Of a stretch of DNA of 64,000 nucleotides, positions 56,884-64,000 are shown one piece after another. The DNA lies in assembly GCA_937934165.1 (NCBI GenBank), contig CALGZX010000056.1:62001-126000 (forward strand), given 5' to 3'. The position numbers and the translations under genes were made by a program. The first letter of the stretch is position 1. The number at the start of each line of letters is the position of its first letter. The notes under the pieces are model-generated. The model saw nothing but the letters and a program-made list of their open reading frames with translations, made no database searches and was not told the origin of the DNA. The DNA comes from an uncultured Collinsella sp. (GTDB taxonomy: Bacteria > Actinomycetota > Coriobacteriia > Coriobacteriales > Coriobacteriaceae).

Positions 56884-57447
56884 TTAAGGCTCTTTTTTGC
56901 TTTGCACGCCCTTGGCCCACTCGGCACTGGCTCTCATGGCGTTCTCGAGGGCCTCGCGCAGGTTTCGGTCTTCGATGGGCGCCACTTGGCACTCAATCTC
57001 GGTGCGCTCGGCATCGCTGAGGTCGGCGTGCGGGGCCGGCGGGCGCTCGGTCGTCGCCGGGCGCAGGCGCTCCTTGGCGGCGGGTGGCGTGTGACCGGGC
57101 GCGGTGGTTTTGAACACCAGGCCGTCCACATGCGCACCGGCGCGCTCCATACGCGCGCGGATGATCTCGCGCAACAGCGTCATTTCCTGCGTCCACGAGG
57201 GCGAGTCGAGATATACCAGCAGCTCATTGGACTCGGGCAGGTAGCGCAGACCCGTCACATGCCGCCCCTCGCGCGTGCCCGAGCACACCGCATTCCACGC
57301 GCGATAGACCGCACGAGATTCCTCTGCAGCCTCCATCTGCGCGCGGCGCTCAGGTGTCGCGGCCGCCAGGATGCGCTGACGCTCTGCGTTCAAAAATCCA
57401 CTGAAGGCAACCGTTTCGCTCTCGCGCTCGTAATTAGCACGTCTCAC
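56884..57447 (-). CDS. DUF721 (DciA-like) protein
   Basis: 187 aa. The DUF721 core lies in the middle: RAWNAVCSGTREGRHVTGLRYLPESNELLVYLDSPSWTQEMTLLREIIRARM, resembling the W-x...L-x-V...S-x-x-W-x-x-x-L pattern of DciA, the ancestral loader or partner of replicative helicase. Its position between recF and gyrB is the standard actinobacterial one. The start is GTG 57447, overlapping the recF 3' end by 14 bases. The C-terminus is variable and Pro/Glu rich. A link to DnaB loading is known for DciA homologues and inferred here. Confidence 0.8.
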   Translation of the reverse strand: MRRANYERESETVAFSGFLNAERQRILAAATPERRAQMEAAEESRAVYRAWNAVCSGTREGRHVTGLRYLPESNELLVYLDSPSWTQEMTLLREIIRARMERAGAHVDGLVFKTTAPGHTPPAAKERLRPATTERPPAPHADLSDAERTEIECQVAPIEDRNLREALENAMRASAEWAKGVQSKKEP

Positions 57448-58540
57448 CCATGCTCACCACCTTGGCTCGATCAAGCAGGTCATCGGTAAAATACCCCAGG
57501 TTGGTCGTGGTTATGACCGTCTGGATATCATCGCCGATCAGCCGCAGAAAAGCACCGCGGCGTTCGCCGTCAAGTTCGCTCATCACGTCGTCCAAAAGCA
57601 GCAACGGGGCGGTGCCCAGGACATCGCGAGCCACGGCCACCTCCGCCACCTTCCAGGCCAGAACCAACGTTCGCTGCTGACCTTGGCTGGCAAATGAACG
57701 GGCGGAGCGACCCGCCACGGTAAACTCAATCTCGTCGCGATGCGGTCCCACCAACGTCACGCCGCGGCGAATTTCCTCGTCGGCGTGCTCATCAAGGGCA
57801 GCCAGCATGCGCTCGTACGCCCAGCCCTTCAGCTCTTCGCGATCATCGACCTGGGGCAAATCCCCCAGCGTGGACGTATAGGTCACGTTGGCAGCCTCAC
57901 CGGATGCCACTTGCCCGTAGGCAGTGTGTACATGGCCCGTCAGCCGGTCGAGCAGAGCCAACCGGTGCACGAGCAGGGCCGAGCCCGCGCGGGCAATCGA
58001 ATCGTTCCACGCGCCGAGCATCTCGCGGCAGCACCAGGTCTCCTTGAGCAGGGCGTTACGCTGGGTCACGCAGCGTCCATAGGTGCTCGCAAGATCGGCA
58101 TAACGTGCGCTCAGCTGCATGCCAAAGTCATCGAGGGCGGCGCGGCGCACACTGGCGCCTCGCTTAACCATGTCCAGATGGTCGGGGCAAAACAGCACGC
58201 TCGGCAGAGCCCCGCGCACACCGGCGGCAGAGCACCTCTTGCCGTTGCGGCTAAACGAGCGCTTACCGTCCTCCACGCTCAATCCCATATCAAGCACGCG
58301 GCCGTCGCCATCGAGCCTCAGCTCGACCTTGCACGAGCCCACGCCATCATGGACGAGCTCGGCTGCGGTCGGATGCCTAAACGAGGCGCCGCTCGTCAGC
58401 AGCTGCAGCGCCTCTATGAGATTGGTCTTTCCCGCCGCGTTGGGTCCCGCAAGTATCGTCACGCCCTCGTCCAGGGCAAGGCGATAACTATCGAAGCTGC
58501 GGTAGTGCGCGACGGAAAGATCGCGGGCGAACATGGTCAT
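57434..58540 (-). CDS. recF: DNA replication and repair protein RecF
   Basis: About 368 aa SMC-like ATPase that helps load RecA at gaps. HYRSFDSYRLALDEGVTILAGPNAAGKTNLIEALQLL contains the Walker A (GPNAAGKTN). The signature is in FASQGQQRTLVLAWKVAEV and the Walker B in APLLLLDDVMSELD. ATG 58540 or 58534 (MFARDLS) both lie right after the dnaN stop; neither has a strong ribosome site, suggesting coupling to dnaN. The long upstream frame is inside dnaN. It overlaps the DUF721 gene. Confidence 0.94.
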   Translation of the reverse strand: MTMFARDLSVAHYRSFDSYRLALDEGVTILAGPNAAGKTNLIEALQLLTSGASFRHPTAAELVHDGVGSCKVELRLDGDGRVLDMGLSVEDGKRSFSRNGKRCSAAGVRGALPSVLFCPDHLDMVKRGASVRRAALDDFGMQLSARYADLASTYGRCVTQRNALLKETWCCREMLGAWNDSIARAGSALLVHRLALLDRLTGHVHTAYGQVASGEAANVTYTSTLGDLPQVDDREELKGWAYERMLAALDEHADEEIRRGVTLVGPHRDEIEFTVAGRSARSFASQGQQRTLVLAWKVAEVAVARDVLGTAPLLLLDDVMSELDGERRGAFLRLIGDDIQTVITTTNLGYFTDDLLDRAKVVSMGETC

Positions 58541-58550
58541 AGGGCGGTTA

Positions 58551-59654
58551 CTAGATGCGGACCGGCATAACCAGGTACAGGTAGTTGATCTTGTCGTAGG
58601 ACTTGAAGATGCCCGCCTGCGAGTAGCTCTTGAGCTCCAGCGTGATCTCCTTCTCCTTGGACAGGGCATTGAGGCAGCCAAAGATGTAGTGGTAGTTGAA
58701 GGCGATGGTGCCCGACTCGCCCTCGGCCTCGACATCGATCGTCTCCTGCGCAAGGTCCTGGTCATTGGAAATGGAGGACAGGCCCATCTGCCCGTTCTCG
58801 ACATCGATCTCGAACTTGACGGCGGGGTTGGCGCTCGCGATAACGGCCACGCGCTTGAGGGCGGCGTTAAAGGCGGCGACGTCGATCTTGACGCTCGTCA
58901 CGCACGAATCGGGGATGAGCTGCTTGTAGTTGGGGTACATGCCCTCGATACGGCGCGACACGTAGGTGGTGTTGCCGGCCTCGAAGACGACCTGGGTGTC
59001 GGTAGCCCCGATCATGATGGTCGCCTGGCTGGCCATGATGTTCAGCGCGTCGTTAAAGGCGTCGGCCGGAACGTTGAGTTCAAAGGAGCCCTCGAGAGTC
59101 GAGGTCTCGACCTGCGTATCGCACACGGCCAAGCGGAAGGAATCGGTCGCCACCAGGCGCACGGTGTTGTTCTCGACCTTCATGTGCACGCCACCCAGAA
59201 TGGGGCGGGCCTTGTCGGTCGAGGTGACGCGCCACACGCGGCCGACCATTTCGGACAAGATATCGGTCGGCAGCTCCACGGCACTCTCGATGGCATAGGC
59301 CGGAAACTCGGGGAAGTCATTGACATCGAGCGTGTTCAGGCGGAAAGAGCTCTTCTCGCAACCAATCAGCACCTGGCGCTCGGACAGCTCAAAGGTGACC
59401 GGGGCATCGGGGAGGGTCTTGGTGATATTGGAGAGCATCTTACAGGGGATAACCATCTCACCCTCTTCTTCGACATGCGCCGCGATGCGATGACGGATCG
59501 AGATGGTGTAGTTAGAGGTCTGGAATTCCAAGATGCCGTCTTGCGCCTTGACGAGCACGCCCGACAGGATGGGAAGGGTGGACGCCGAAGCGACACCCTT
59601 CATAACGACGCCGATGGCTTGTGTAAGCGAGCTCTGGCTGACGGTGAACTTCAT
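58551..59654 (-). CDS. dnaN: DNA polymerase III sliding clamp (beta subunit)
   Basis: 367 aa. KFTVSQSSLTQAIGVVMKGVASASTLPILSGVLVKA at the N-terminus, three clamp domains, and a C-terminus ending YLVMPVRI, the usual clamp ending. VEVSTxEGSFELNVPADAFNDALNI-type central segments are present. GAAAGG precedes the ATG by about 9 bases. Followed 10 bases later by recF. Upstream is the 238-base dnaA-dnaN spacer with putative DnaA boxes. Confidence 0.97.
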   Translation of the reverse strand: MKFTVSQSSLTQAIGVVMKGVASASTLPILSGVLVKAQDGILEFQTSNYTISIRHRIAAHVEEEGEMVIPCKMLSNITKTLPDAPVTFELSERQVLIGCEKSSFRLNTLDVNDFPEFPAYAIESAVELPTDILSEMVGRVWRVTSTDKARPILGGVHMKVENNTVRLVATDSFRLAVCDTQVETSTLEGSFELNVPADAFNDALNIMASQATIMIGATDTQVVFEAGNTTYVSRRIEGMYPNYKQLIPDSCVTSVKIDVAAFNAALKRVAVIASANPAVKFEIDVENGQMGLSSISNDQDLAQETIDVEAEGESGTIAFNYHYIFGCLNALSKEKEITLELKSYSQAGIFKSYDKINYLYLVMPVRI

Positions 59655-59892
59655 CTTTTAATACCTTTCTTTAGATATAAATATCTTAATAATAGTAATA
59701 GCACTGACGAAACTGTTGATTACTCCCAAAGACGCAGGTCAGACCCAGAAAGAGAATCGACAGCAACCTGTGTGCAACGAGGGTGGTTTTCCACGTTCAA
59801 AACCTGCGCAAAACTTTTCACCACCGCGGGTTGGGTTTTAGACACCTTATGCCCATGGTTTCGACAAGTTTTCAACAGGTGTCTCTATTTCC
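59655..59892. other. dnaA-dnaN spacer with candidate DnaA boxes (part of oriC region)
   Basis: AGTTTTCAACAGG at 59867-59879 is the exact inverted match of a 13-mer found twice upstream of dnaA. TTTTCCACG at 59787-59795 is close to the consensus TTATCCACA box. TTTCGACAAGTTTTCAA at 59859 has a near-identical partner at 63051. The dnaN end is AT-rich (59680-59700), possibly a melting region or promoter. Confidence 0.6.
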
Positions 59893-61617
59893 CTACGAGC
59901 GCAGTGTAATTTTATCGCGCAGCGATTTGAGGTCTTCGGTGACGGTACGGTCTTCCTGGATCATCTTCTGGACCTTTTTGTAGCTCGTGCTGACGGTCGA
60001 GTGGTTGCGGTTGCCAAATTCGGCGCCCACCGCCGTGGTCGTCATCTCGCACATCTCGATGGCCAGGTAGATAGCGATATGGCGTGCTTTGGCGATATTG
60101 GCGTTGCGACGCGGGCCGATGAGCTCCTCGTGTGTCACGCCGTACTGCTCTTCGATGACGGACTGAACCGTCTGGACGTTGATCTTTTTGGCCGATGTGT
60201 CGAAGTACTGGCTGGCGATGGCGTCGATATCGTCAAAGGTGAGCTCCCCGCCCTCGCGCTCGCGGTCACCCGCCTCGCCGGCGCAGCGCTCGCAAAAGCT
60301 CTCGAGTTCGCGGATGTTGGTGCCCGAGACCTCGGCCATGTGTTTAAAGTGCTCGTCGGTCAGGTGCCCGCCGTCGCCCCCATAGGCCGCCAGTAGCGAG
60401 TCGTCGCCTGCCTCGGGAGCGGCGACGATGGTGTTCTCGTAATAGCGCTGCAAGATCTTGTATTTCATCTCGTAGCTGGGCTCTGCGACCAGGCAGAGCA
60501 TGCCGGCGTTGAAGCGGCTGGTCAGACGCTCGTCCATGCTCAGGTCCTTGGGGGCGCGGTCTGCCGCGATGACGACCTTCTTGTTGTTGCGGATGAACTC
60601 GTCCATGAGCTGGAAAAAGTAGTCCACGCTCGCGCGCTTGCCGATGATGTTTTGGATGTCATCGATGATGAGCACATCCACACCGTGGTACGCCTGCATG
60701 ATGGGGGCGTTGCTCTTCTTTTGGCGGTCGAACTCGGTCATCAGGTCGTCCAGATATGCCTGGGAGTTGGCATACTTGACCTTGATCTCGGGCGACTTCT
60801 CGGCGAGCTCGTTTTTGATGGCAAGCAACAGGTGCGTCTTGCCCAGGCCCGATTTGCCGTAGATGAACAGTGATGTGCATGTGCCGCGCTCGTCCGCGAG
60901 GGCGGCAAACTTGAGCGCCGAGCGATAGGCATGGCTGTTCTCGGGGCCGTAGACAAAGTTCTCAAAGGTAAATTTTGAGTTCGCGGCGAGCGGGGCTCCA
61001 TCCGTATTCTGCTCGGCCGGCACGGTCGGTGCTGGCACGGGTGAAGCGGGGGTCGCAGTTTGCGTGGATTTGGTCGGCGCTCCGCCCTTCATCTGGTTCA
61101 TCATGCGACGAAAATCATCGGCCGAGAGCGTGTTCTTGATTGCAATGCCCGAATCCGCGCCCGCCGCTGCGTCGTGAGCGATGGGCATGTGCGTGACGGG
61201 TGCGTTCGTTGACGTCGCCGCCGCGGTCGGCAACGGTGCCATGGTTTCACGGGAAACATCGCTGTGCTGGTGCTCGATTGTCGACACGTCGCCTGCGGAG
61301 GCCGGCACCGCCGGGGAAGCAGCGGGAGCCGTGGCGGGCGCCGTTGCGGCGGCGGATTCCGTCGCGACGCCTTGCGGTGCCACGATGTCGAGCGCGATCG
61401 GTGCAAAGGCGATTTCTTCCAGATAAGCCTCAATAGTCGGCTGATGCTTTTTGAGCTGCGCGATGGCAAAGCGCGAGGGGGCCTCGATCGTGAGCGTATC
61501 TTCGGTCAGGCTTATGGCGCGCGATTGCCCCAGCATGTTGATGAGGCGTGCATCTTGGCCGTCGCGCTGGCAAAAGGCGATGGCATCCCCCAGGATGATG
61601 CTTGCTTCCTCGTCCAC
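59893..61617 (-). CDS. dnaA: Chromosomal replication initiator DnaA
   Basis: 574 aa. Domain I at the N-terminus (to ~80), then a long Ala/Pro/Thr-rich domain II linker (~85-210). Domain III AAA+: FTFENFVYGPENSHAYRSAL, Walker A GKSGLGKTHL (~254), Walker B VLIIDDIQN, sensor AADRAPKDL. Domain IV HTH: IAIYLAIEMCEMTTTAVGAEFGNRNHSTVSTSYKKV, with the DNA-contact words near 535. The start is GTG 61617, with GGGAG upstream. It lies 15 bases after the GHKL-ATPase gene, so the two are probably co-transcribed. Confidence 0.97.
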   Translation of the reverse strand: MDEEASIILGDAIAFCQRDGQDARLINMLGQSRAISLTEDTLTIEAPSRFAIAQLKKHQPTIEAYLEEIAFAPIALDIVAPQGVATESAAATAPATAPAASPAVPASAGDVSTIEHQHSDVSRETMAPLPTAAATSTNAPVTHMPIAHDAAAGADSGIAIKNTLSADDFRRMMNQMKGGAPTKSTQTATPASPVPAPTVPAEQNTDGAPLAANSKFTFENFVYGPENSHAYRSALKFAALADERGTCTSLFIYGKSGLGKTHLLLAIKNELAEKSPEIKVKYANSQAYLDDLMTEFDRQKKSNAPIMQAYHGVDVLIIDDIQNIIGKRASVDYFFQLMDEFIRNNKKVVIAADRAPKDLSMDERLTSRFNAGMLCLVAEPSYEMKYKILQRYYENTIVAAPEAGDDSLLAAYGGDGGHLTDEHFKHMAEVSGTNIRELESFCERCAGEAGDREREGGELTFDDIDAIASQYFDTSAKKINVQTVQSVIEEQYGVTHEELIGPRRNANIAKARHIAIYLAIEMCEMTTTAVGAEFGNRNHSTVSTSYKKVQKMIQEDRTVTEDLKSLRDKITLRS

Positions 61618-61632
61618 TGTCTCTCCCGTTCT

Positions 61633-62985
61633 TTAGCTCTGAGCTCGCACGCGAGCGGCGCCGAGTTCGGTCAGATGGTATTTCTGGCCATGTTTGATGA
61701 CCAAGCCGGCCTGCGCCAAGTCATTGAGCGTGCGTGACCAAGTGGGGGCCGAGTTTCCAAACGCCCTCGCAAGATCGGTTGCGCCGCACGCTTGATTTTG
61801 CGCCAGATAGCCCAGCGCGGCGTTGCCGCGATCGCTTACGAACACGTCCGGTTGTGGCTGTGCATACTGATTTGCTGCACTAGGATACATCATTTGAGCT
61901 GCTGGTTGTTGAGAACTCTGCATCGGCGGCATTTGCTGTTGAAAACTTTGAGGCCACTGTTGGTAAGGCTGCGGAGGCATCTGCTGGGCCCAGGGGTTGT
62001 ACTGCTGCTGCGGCATCTGCTGGTACGGCTGCTGATATCCCTGCTGGTACTGCTGCGGGAACTGCTGGCCATACCCCAGTGGCGGCATCTGCTGATATGG
62101 ATATCCCTGTTGGTACGGCTGATAGCCCATTTTCTGGCCACCCGGTACCCCCGTCGCCTGCTGCATTGCTGCTGCATCCTGATCCGCCAGCGGCATGGCC
62201 TCTGGCATGTTTGGCGGCATCGACATCGATGCCGCCTGGGACTCTTGTGTAGGAAGCATTCCGGGCTGCTGCATCTGTCCCACGGGGGGCCGCATCTGCT
62301 GCGTTGCCATGGGCTGCTGCGCAAAAGCTCCCGGCAGGGGATATGTGGGCTGATCCGTCTCGGGCCGCACGGCAGCACCGCGTCCGCCGGCACGCTCGAT
62401 TTCCTGTACGCGTTTAGGGTTCAGGCTTACCGTAACCACGGTGCCGTTGCCCATGTTGTCCTCGATGGATACGGCACCGCCGGCGTTTTCCAAATACTCC
62501 TGCACCATGGGAAAACCTGCTCCGGTTCCACGGATATAGCGCTTCATCTTGCTGTTTGCGCTGGTAACGCCAAAGTCGAAAGCGCGCTCCTTGTCGTCGA
62601 TGCCGGGTCCTTGATCAGCAAAGCGGATGGTGTCTCCGCCGTCCAGAATCGAGATGATGGGCTCGGCAAAGTGCGCGTGGATAAAGTTTTCGACAATCTC
62701 GCGGATGACCATGAGCGAGATATGGCCACCTTGTTCTTTCATGCACTGGTAGACGGTGTTGGTCGTCTCTTCCAAATACGTGCGGACATCTTGCGGATCA
62801 ATGACGATCACACGCGGTGTCGACAGCATGTCGTCATAGACGGCAATGCGCGCGGCGTACATGGCTTTTGGCGCCTGCGTGGTCGTCTGCTCGCCTTCCG
62901 CACGCTCTTCGCGCACGCCGGTGATGTGCTCGTTGTCGGGTGCCGGGTCTCCGGAATCGACCATGGTGTAAAAGTCGTCAGACAT
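61633..62985 (-). CDS. GHKL ATPase with Q/P-rich prion-like linker and winged-helix C-terminus
   Basis: 450 aa, not recognised as a named protein. Residues about 60-190 are a HATPase (GHKL) domain: N-box IREIVENFIHAHF, G1 FADQGPGIDD, G2 GTGAGFPMVQEYLENAGGAVSIED, then GNGTVVTVSL. There is no dimerisation/phospho-His or receiver domain. Residues ~198-378 are extremely rich in Gln, Pro, Met and Tyr (QQYQQGYQQPYQQMPQQQ is part). Residues ~380-448 look like a winged helix (GNAALGYLAQNQACGATDLARAFGNSAPTWSRTLNDLAQAGLVIKH). It lies directly before dnaA, after the putative origin. An RsbW-like kinase or a replication regulator are possibilities. Confidence 0.75.
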   Translation of the reverse strand: MSDDFYTMVDSGDPAPDNEHITGVREERAEGEQTTTQAPKAMYAARIAVYDDMLSTPRVIVIDPQDVRTYLEETTNTVYQCMKEQGGHISLMVIREIVENFIHAHFAEPIISILDGGDTIRFADQGPGIDDKERAFDFGVTSANSKMKRYIRGTGAGFPMVQEYLENAGGAVSIEDNMGNGTVVTVSLNPKRVQEIERAGGRGAAVRPETDQPTYPLPGAFAQQPMATQQMRPPVGQMQQPGMLPTQESQAASMSMPPNMPEAMPLADQDAAAMQQATGVPGGQKMGYQPYQQGYPYQQMPPLGYGQQFPQQYQQGYQQPYQQMPQQQYNPWAQQMPPQPYQQWPQSFQQQMPPMQSSQQPAAQMMYPSAANQYAQPQPDVFVSDRGNAALGYLAQNQACGATDLARAFGNSAPTWSRTLNDLAQAGLVIKHGQKYHLTELGAARVRAQS

Positions 62986-63228
62986 GCTGCTCGCAATCTT
63001 TCAAAAGGTTTCGAACAAATAGTAGCTCACCGTGCAATGTTTCTCATCTTTCGACAACTTTTCAAAACCTGTTGAAAACTTTGGAAAACGGGCGAAAAGT
63101 TCTCAACATTGCCAACATGACCTGTTGAAAACTCGATGAAATATCGTGAAAAGTTGCCATGCACCGCTAAATCGAGCTTGGCTTATGGGGGAACCGTGTG
63201 AACTGCGCAACCTTTTACCTTTGATTTC
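62986..63228. other. Probable origin segment upstream of the dnaA operon
   Basis: The 13-mer CCTGTTGAAAACT occurs at 63068-63080 and 63121-63133 and inverted at 59867-59879. Its TGTTGAAAA core is one substitution type away from the classical DnaA box. Further TTTTCAAAAC, GAAAAG and CTCAACA words fill this AT-rich spacer. It separates the leftward dnaA operon from rightward rpmH, the usual origin location. Confidence 0.65.
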
Positions 63229-63258
63229 TTGACATTTGAACATTGATTTCCCTACAAT
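63229..63258 (+). promoter_or_regulatory. rpmH promoter
   Basis: TTGACA (63229-63234), 18 bases, TACAAT (63253-63258), about 70 bases before rpmH. Confidence 0.8.
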
Positions 63259-63330
63259 CTTCAAGCTCACGTGTCTATATCTGCGTCCGCGCCCCCGCGG
63301 ACACTCGAAATGCAGCAGGAGGAACTTAAG

Positions 63331-63465
63331 ATGAAGCGTACGTATCAGCCTAATAAGCGTAAGCGTGCCAAGACCCATGGCTTCCGTGCCCGTATGGCCA
63401 CTAAGGGTGGTCGTGCCGTGCTCGCCCGTCGTCGCGCCAAGGGCCGCAAGCGTCTCACTGTCTAG
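63331..63465 (+). CDS. rpmH: 50S ribosomal protein L34
   Basis: 44 aa, complete: MKRTYQPNKRKRAKTHGF, then RMATKGGRAVLARRRAKGRKRL. ATG 63331 has CAGGAGGAACTTAAG upstream; the 20 residues in frame before it are not part of L34. First gene of the rightward rpmH-rnpA-yidD block that faces the dnaA operon across the origin. Confidence 0.98.
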   Translation: MKRTYQPNKRKRAKTHGFRARMATKGGRAVLARRRAKGRKRLTV

Positions 63466-63485
63466 CAGCGATACACACATCTCGC

Positions 63486-63824
63486 ATGAAGACTATTAAG
63501 TCTCGGCAAGATTTCGAGCATGTGTTCAGTCAGGGGCGTCGTTTCAATCACCCTCTGATTCGAATGACCATATGTGAATCGGTTGGCGAAGGCGACTCCG
63601 GAAGGGTCGCCTTCGTTGGTGCTAAACGGCTCGGTTGTGCTGTCGTGCGCAACCGTTCTAAGCGTGTGATGCGCGAGGCCGCCCGCAGCTGCGGATTTCC
63701 CGTTGCGGGTTATGACATCATCTTGTTCGCAACTCCCAAGACGAGGGTTTCCTCGCCGCAGGAGATGGACAAGGCATTGCGTTCGCTTGTGAAACGCGCC
63801 GGCGTTGCCGGGGAGGAGCGATGA
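63486..63824 (+). CDS. rnpA: Ribonuclease P protein component
   Basis: 112 aa basic protein that binds the RNase P RNA and pre-tRNA leaders. IKSRQDFEHVFSQGRRFNHPLIRM, then FVGAKRLGCAVVRNRSKRVMREAAR, the RNR motif (here VVRNRSKR), and GYDIILFATP. It begins 20 bases after rpmH and its TGA overlaps the yidD ATG, so the three genes are translated together. Normal length. Confidence 0.95.
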   Translation: MKTIKSRQDFEHVFSQGRRFNHPLIRMTICESVGEGDSGRVAFVGAKRLGCAVVRNRSKRVMREAARSCGFPVAGYDIILFATPKTRVSSPQEMDKALRSLVKRAGVAGEER

Positions 63825-64000
63825 GCAATCACGTTTTGCGACGTGTTGCCATCGCTCCTATTCGCATATATCAACAGGTTATTTCGCCCTTATTGCCTGA
63901 CGCCTGCATTTATTACCCAACGTGCTCGCAATACGCCGTCCAGGCGATTGAGAAGTACGGTGTTTTGAGAGGCTGCTGGCTTGCCGTGAGGCGCATCGCT
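63821..64000 (+). CDS. yidD: Membrane protein insertion efficiency factor YidD (partial, 3' end beyond window)
   Basis: 60 codons present. IYQQVISPLLPDACIYYPTCSQYAVQAIEKYG followed by RGCWLAVRRI is the conserved YidD core with its cysteines. The ATG overlaps the rnpA stop (ATGA). In the usual order yidC follows. It assists YidC-mediated insertion of inner-membrane proteins. Confidence 0.93.
   Translation, partial: MSNHVLRRVAIAPIRIYQQVISPLLPDACIYYPTCSQYAVQAIEKYGVLRGCWLAVRRIA

Overview
The window looks like the left flank of the replication origin of a high-GC actinobacterium of the class Coriobacteriia, most likely Collinsella or a close relative. The evidence is the leftward order dnaA, dnaN, recF, DUF721, gyrB, gyrA facing rpmH, rnpA, yidD; protein sequences of coriobacterial character; an NfnAB pair typical of an anaerobe; and many intergenic palindromes. 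The genus is inferred from general sequence character, not from a search. Most genes left of the origin are on the minus strand, i.e. co-directional with replication leaving the origin.

Layout. 1-6.9 kb: a folate fusion enzyme (FolP-FolK, cut by the window edge), a sirtuin, exonuclease III and a self-contained ECF transporter (T, fused A-A, S). 7-15 kb: glmU, prs, an endonuclease-like gene enclosed by inverted repeat elements, pth and nfnAB. 15-19 kb: a polar amino-acid ABC transporter followed by a cytidylate-kinase-like gene broken by an in-frame stop. 19-29 kb: yqeY, a PrsA-like foldase, an orphan PTS EIIA, purN-purM, purF, a CmpB-like membrane protein, a MoaE-like protein, a class B-like sortase and purE. 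29-42 kb: carAB, a membrane protein plus ABC exporter, a Nudix hydrolase, purD, purA and dnaB. 42-44 kb: rplI, rpsR, ssb and rpsF. 44-46 kb: two tRNA-Ser genes, then a second endonuclease-like gene inside a different inverted repeat pair. 46-52 kb: a TRIC-type channel, an exported polymer-forming protein, typA, three small genes and tRNA-Ile. 52-64 kb: gyrA to yidD with the probable origin.

How the genes fit together. Purine synthesis (purN, purM, purF, purE, purD, purA, with prs supplying PRPP) and carbamoyl phosphate synthesis (carAB) are scattered as small leftward units. The replication block holds initiator, clamp, recombination mediator and gyrase, with dnaB further out behind the rpsF-ssb-rpsR-rplI ribosomal cluster.

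Most unusual content. (1) Two related PD-(D/E)XK/DUF559-like genes (10110-11237 and 44749-45756), each bracketed by an inverted pair of palindromic repeat elements, with a different repeat family at each. (2) A 63-codon in-frame element with terminal inverted repeats inside the fused ecfA gene, forming the inter-domain linker. (3) A GHKL-ATPase with a long Q/P-rich prion-like linker and a winged-helix end, placed directly before dnaA beside the origin. (4) Many REP-like palindromes sharing a GGGAC/GTCCC core, plus several palindromes of roughly 70-190 bp. No CRISPR array, rRNA gene or transposase gene was seen.
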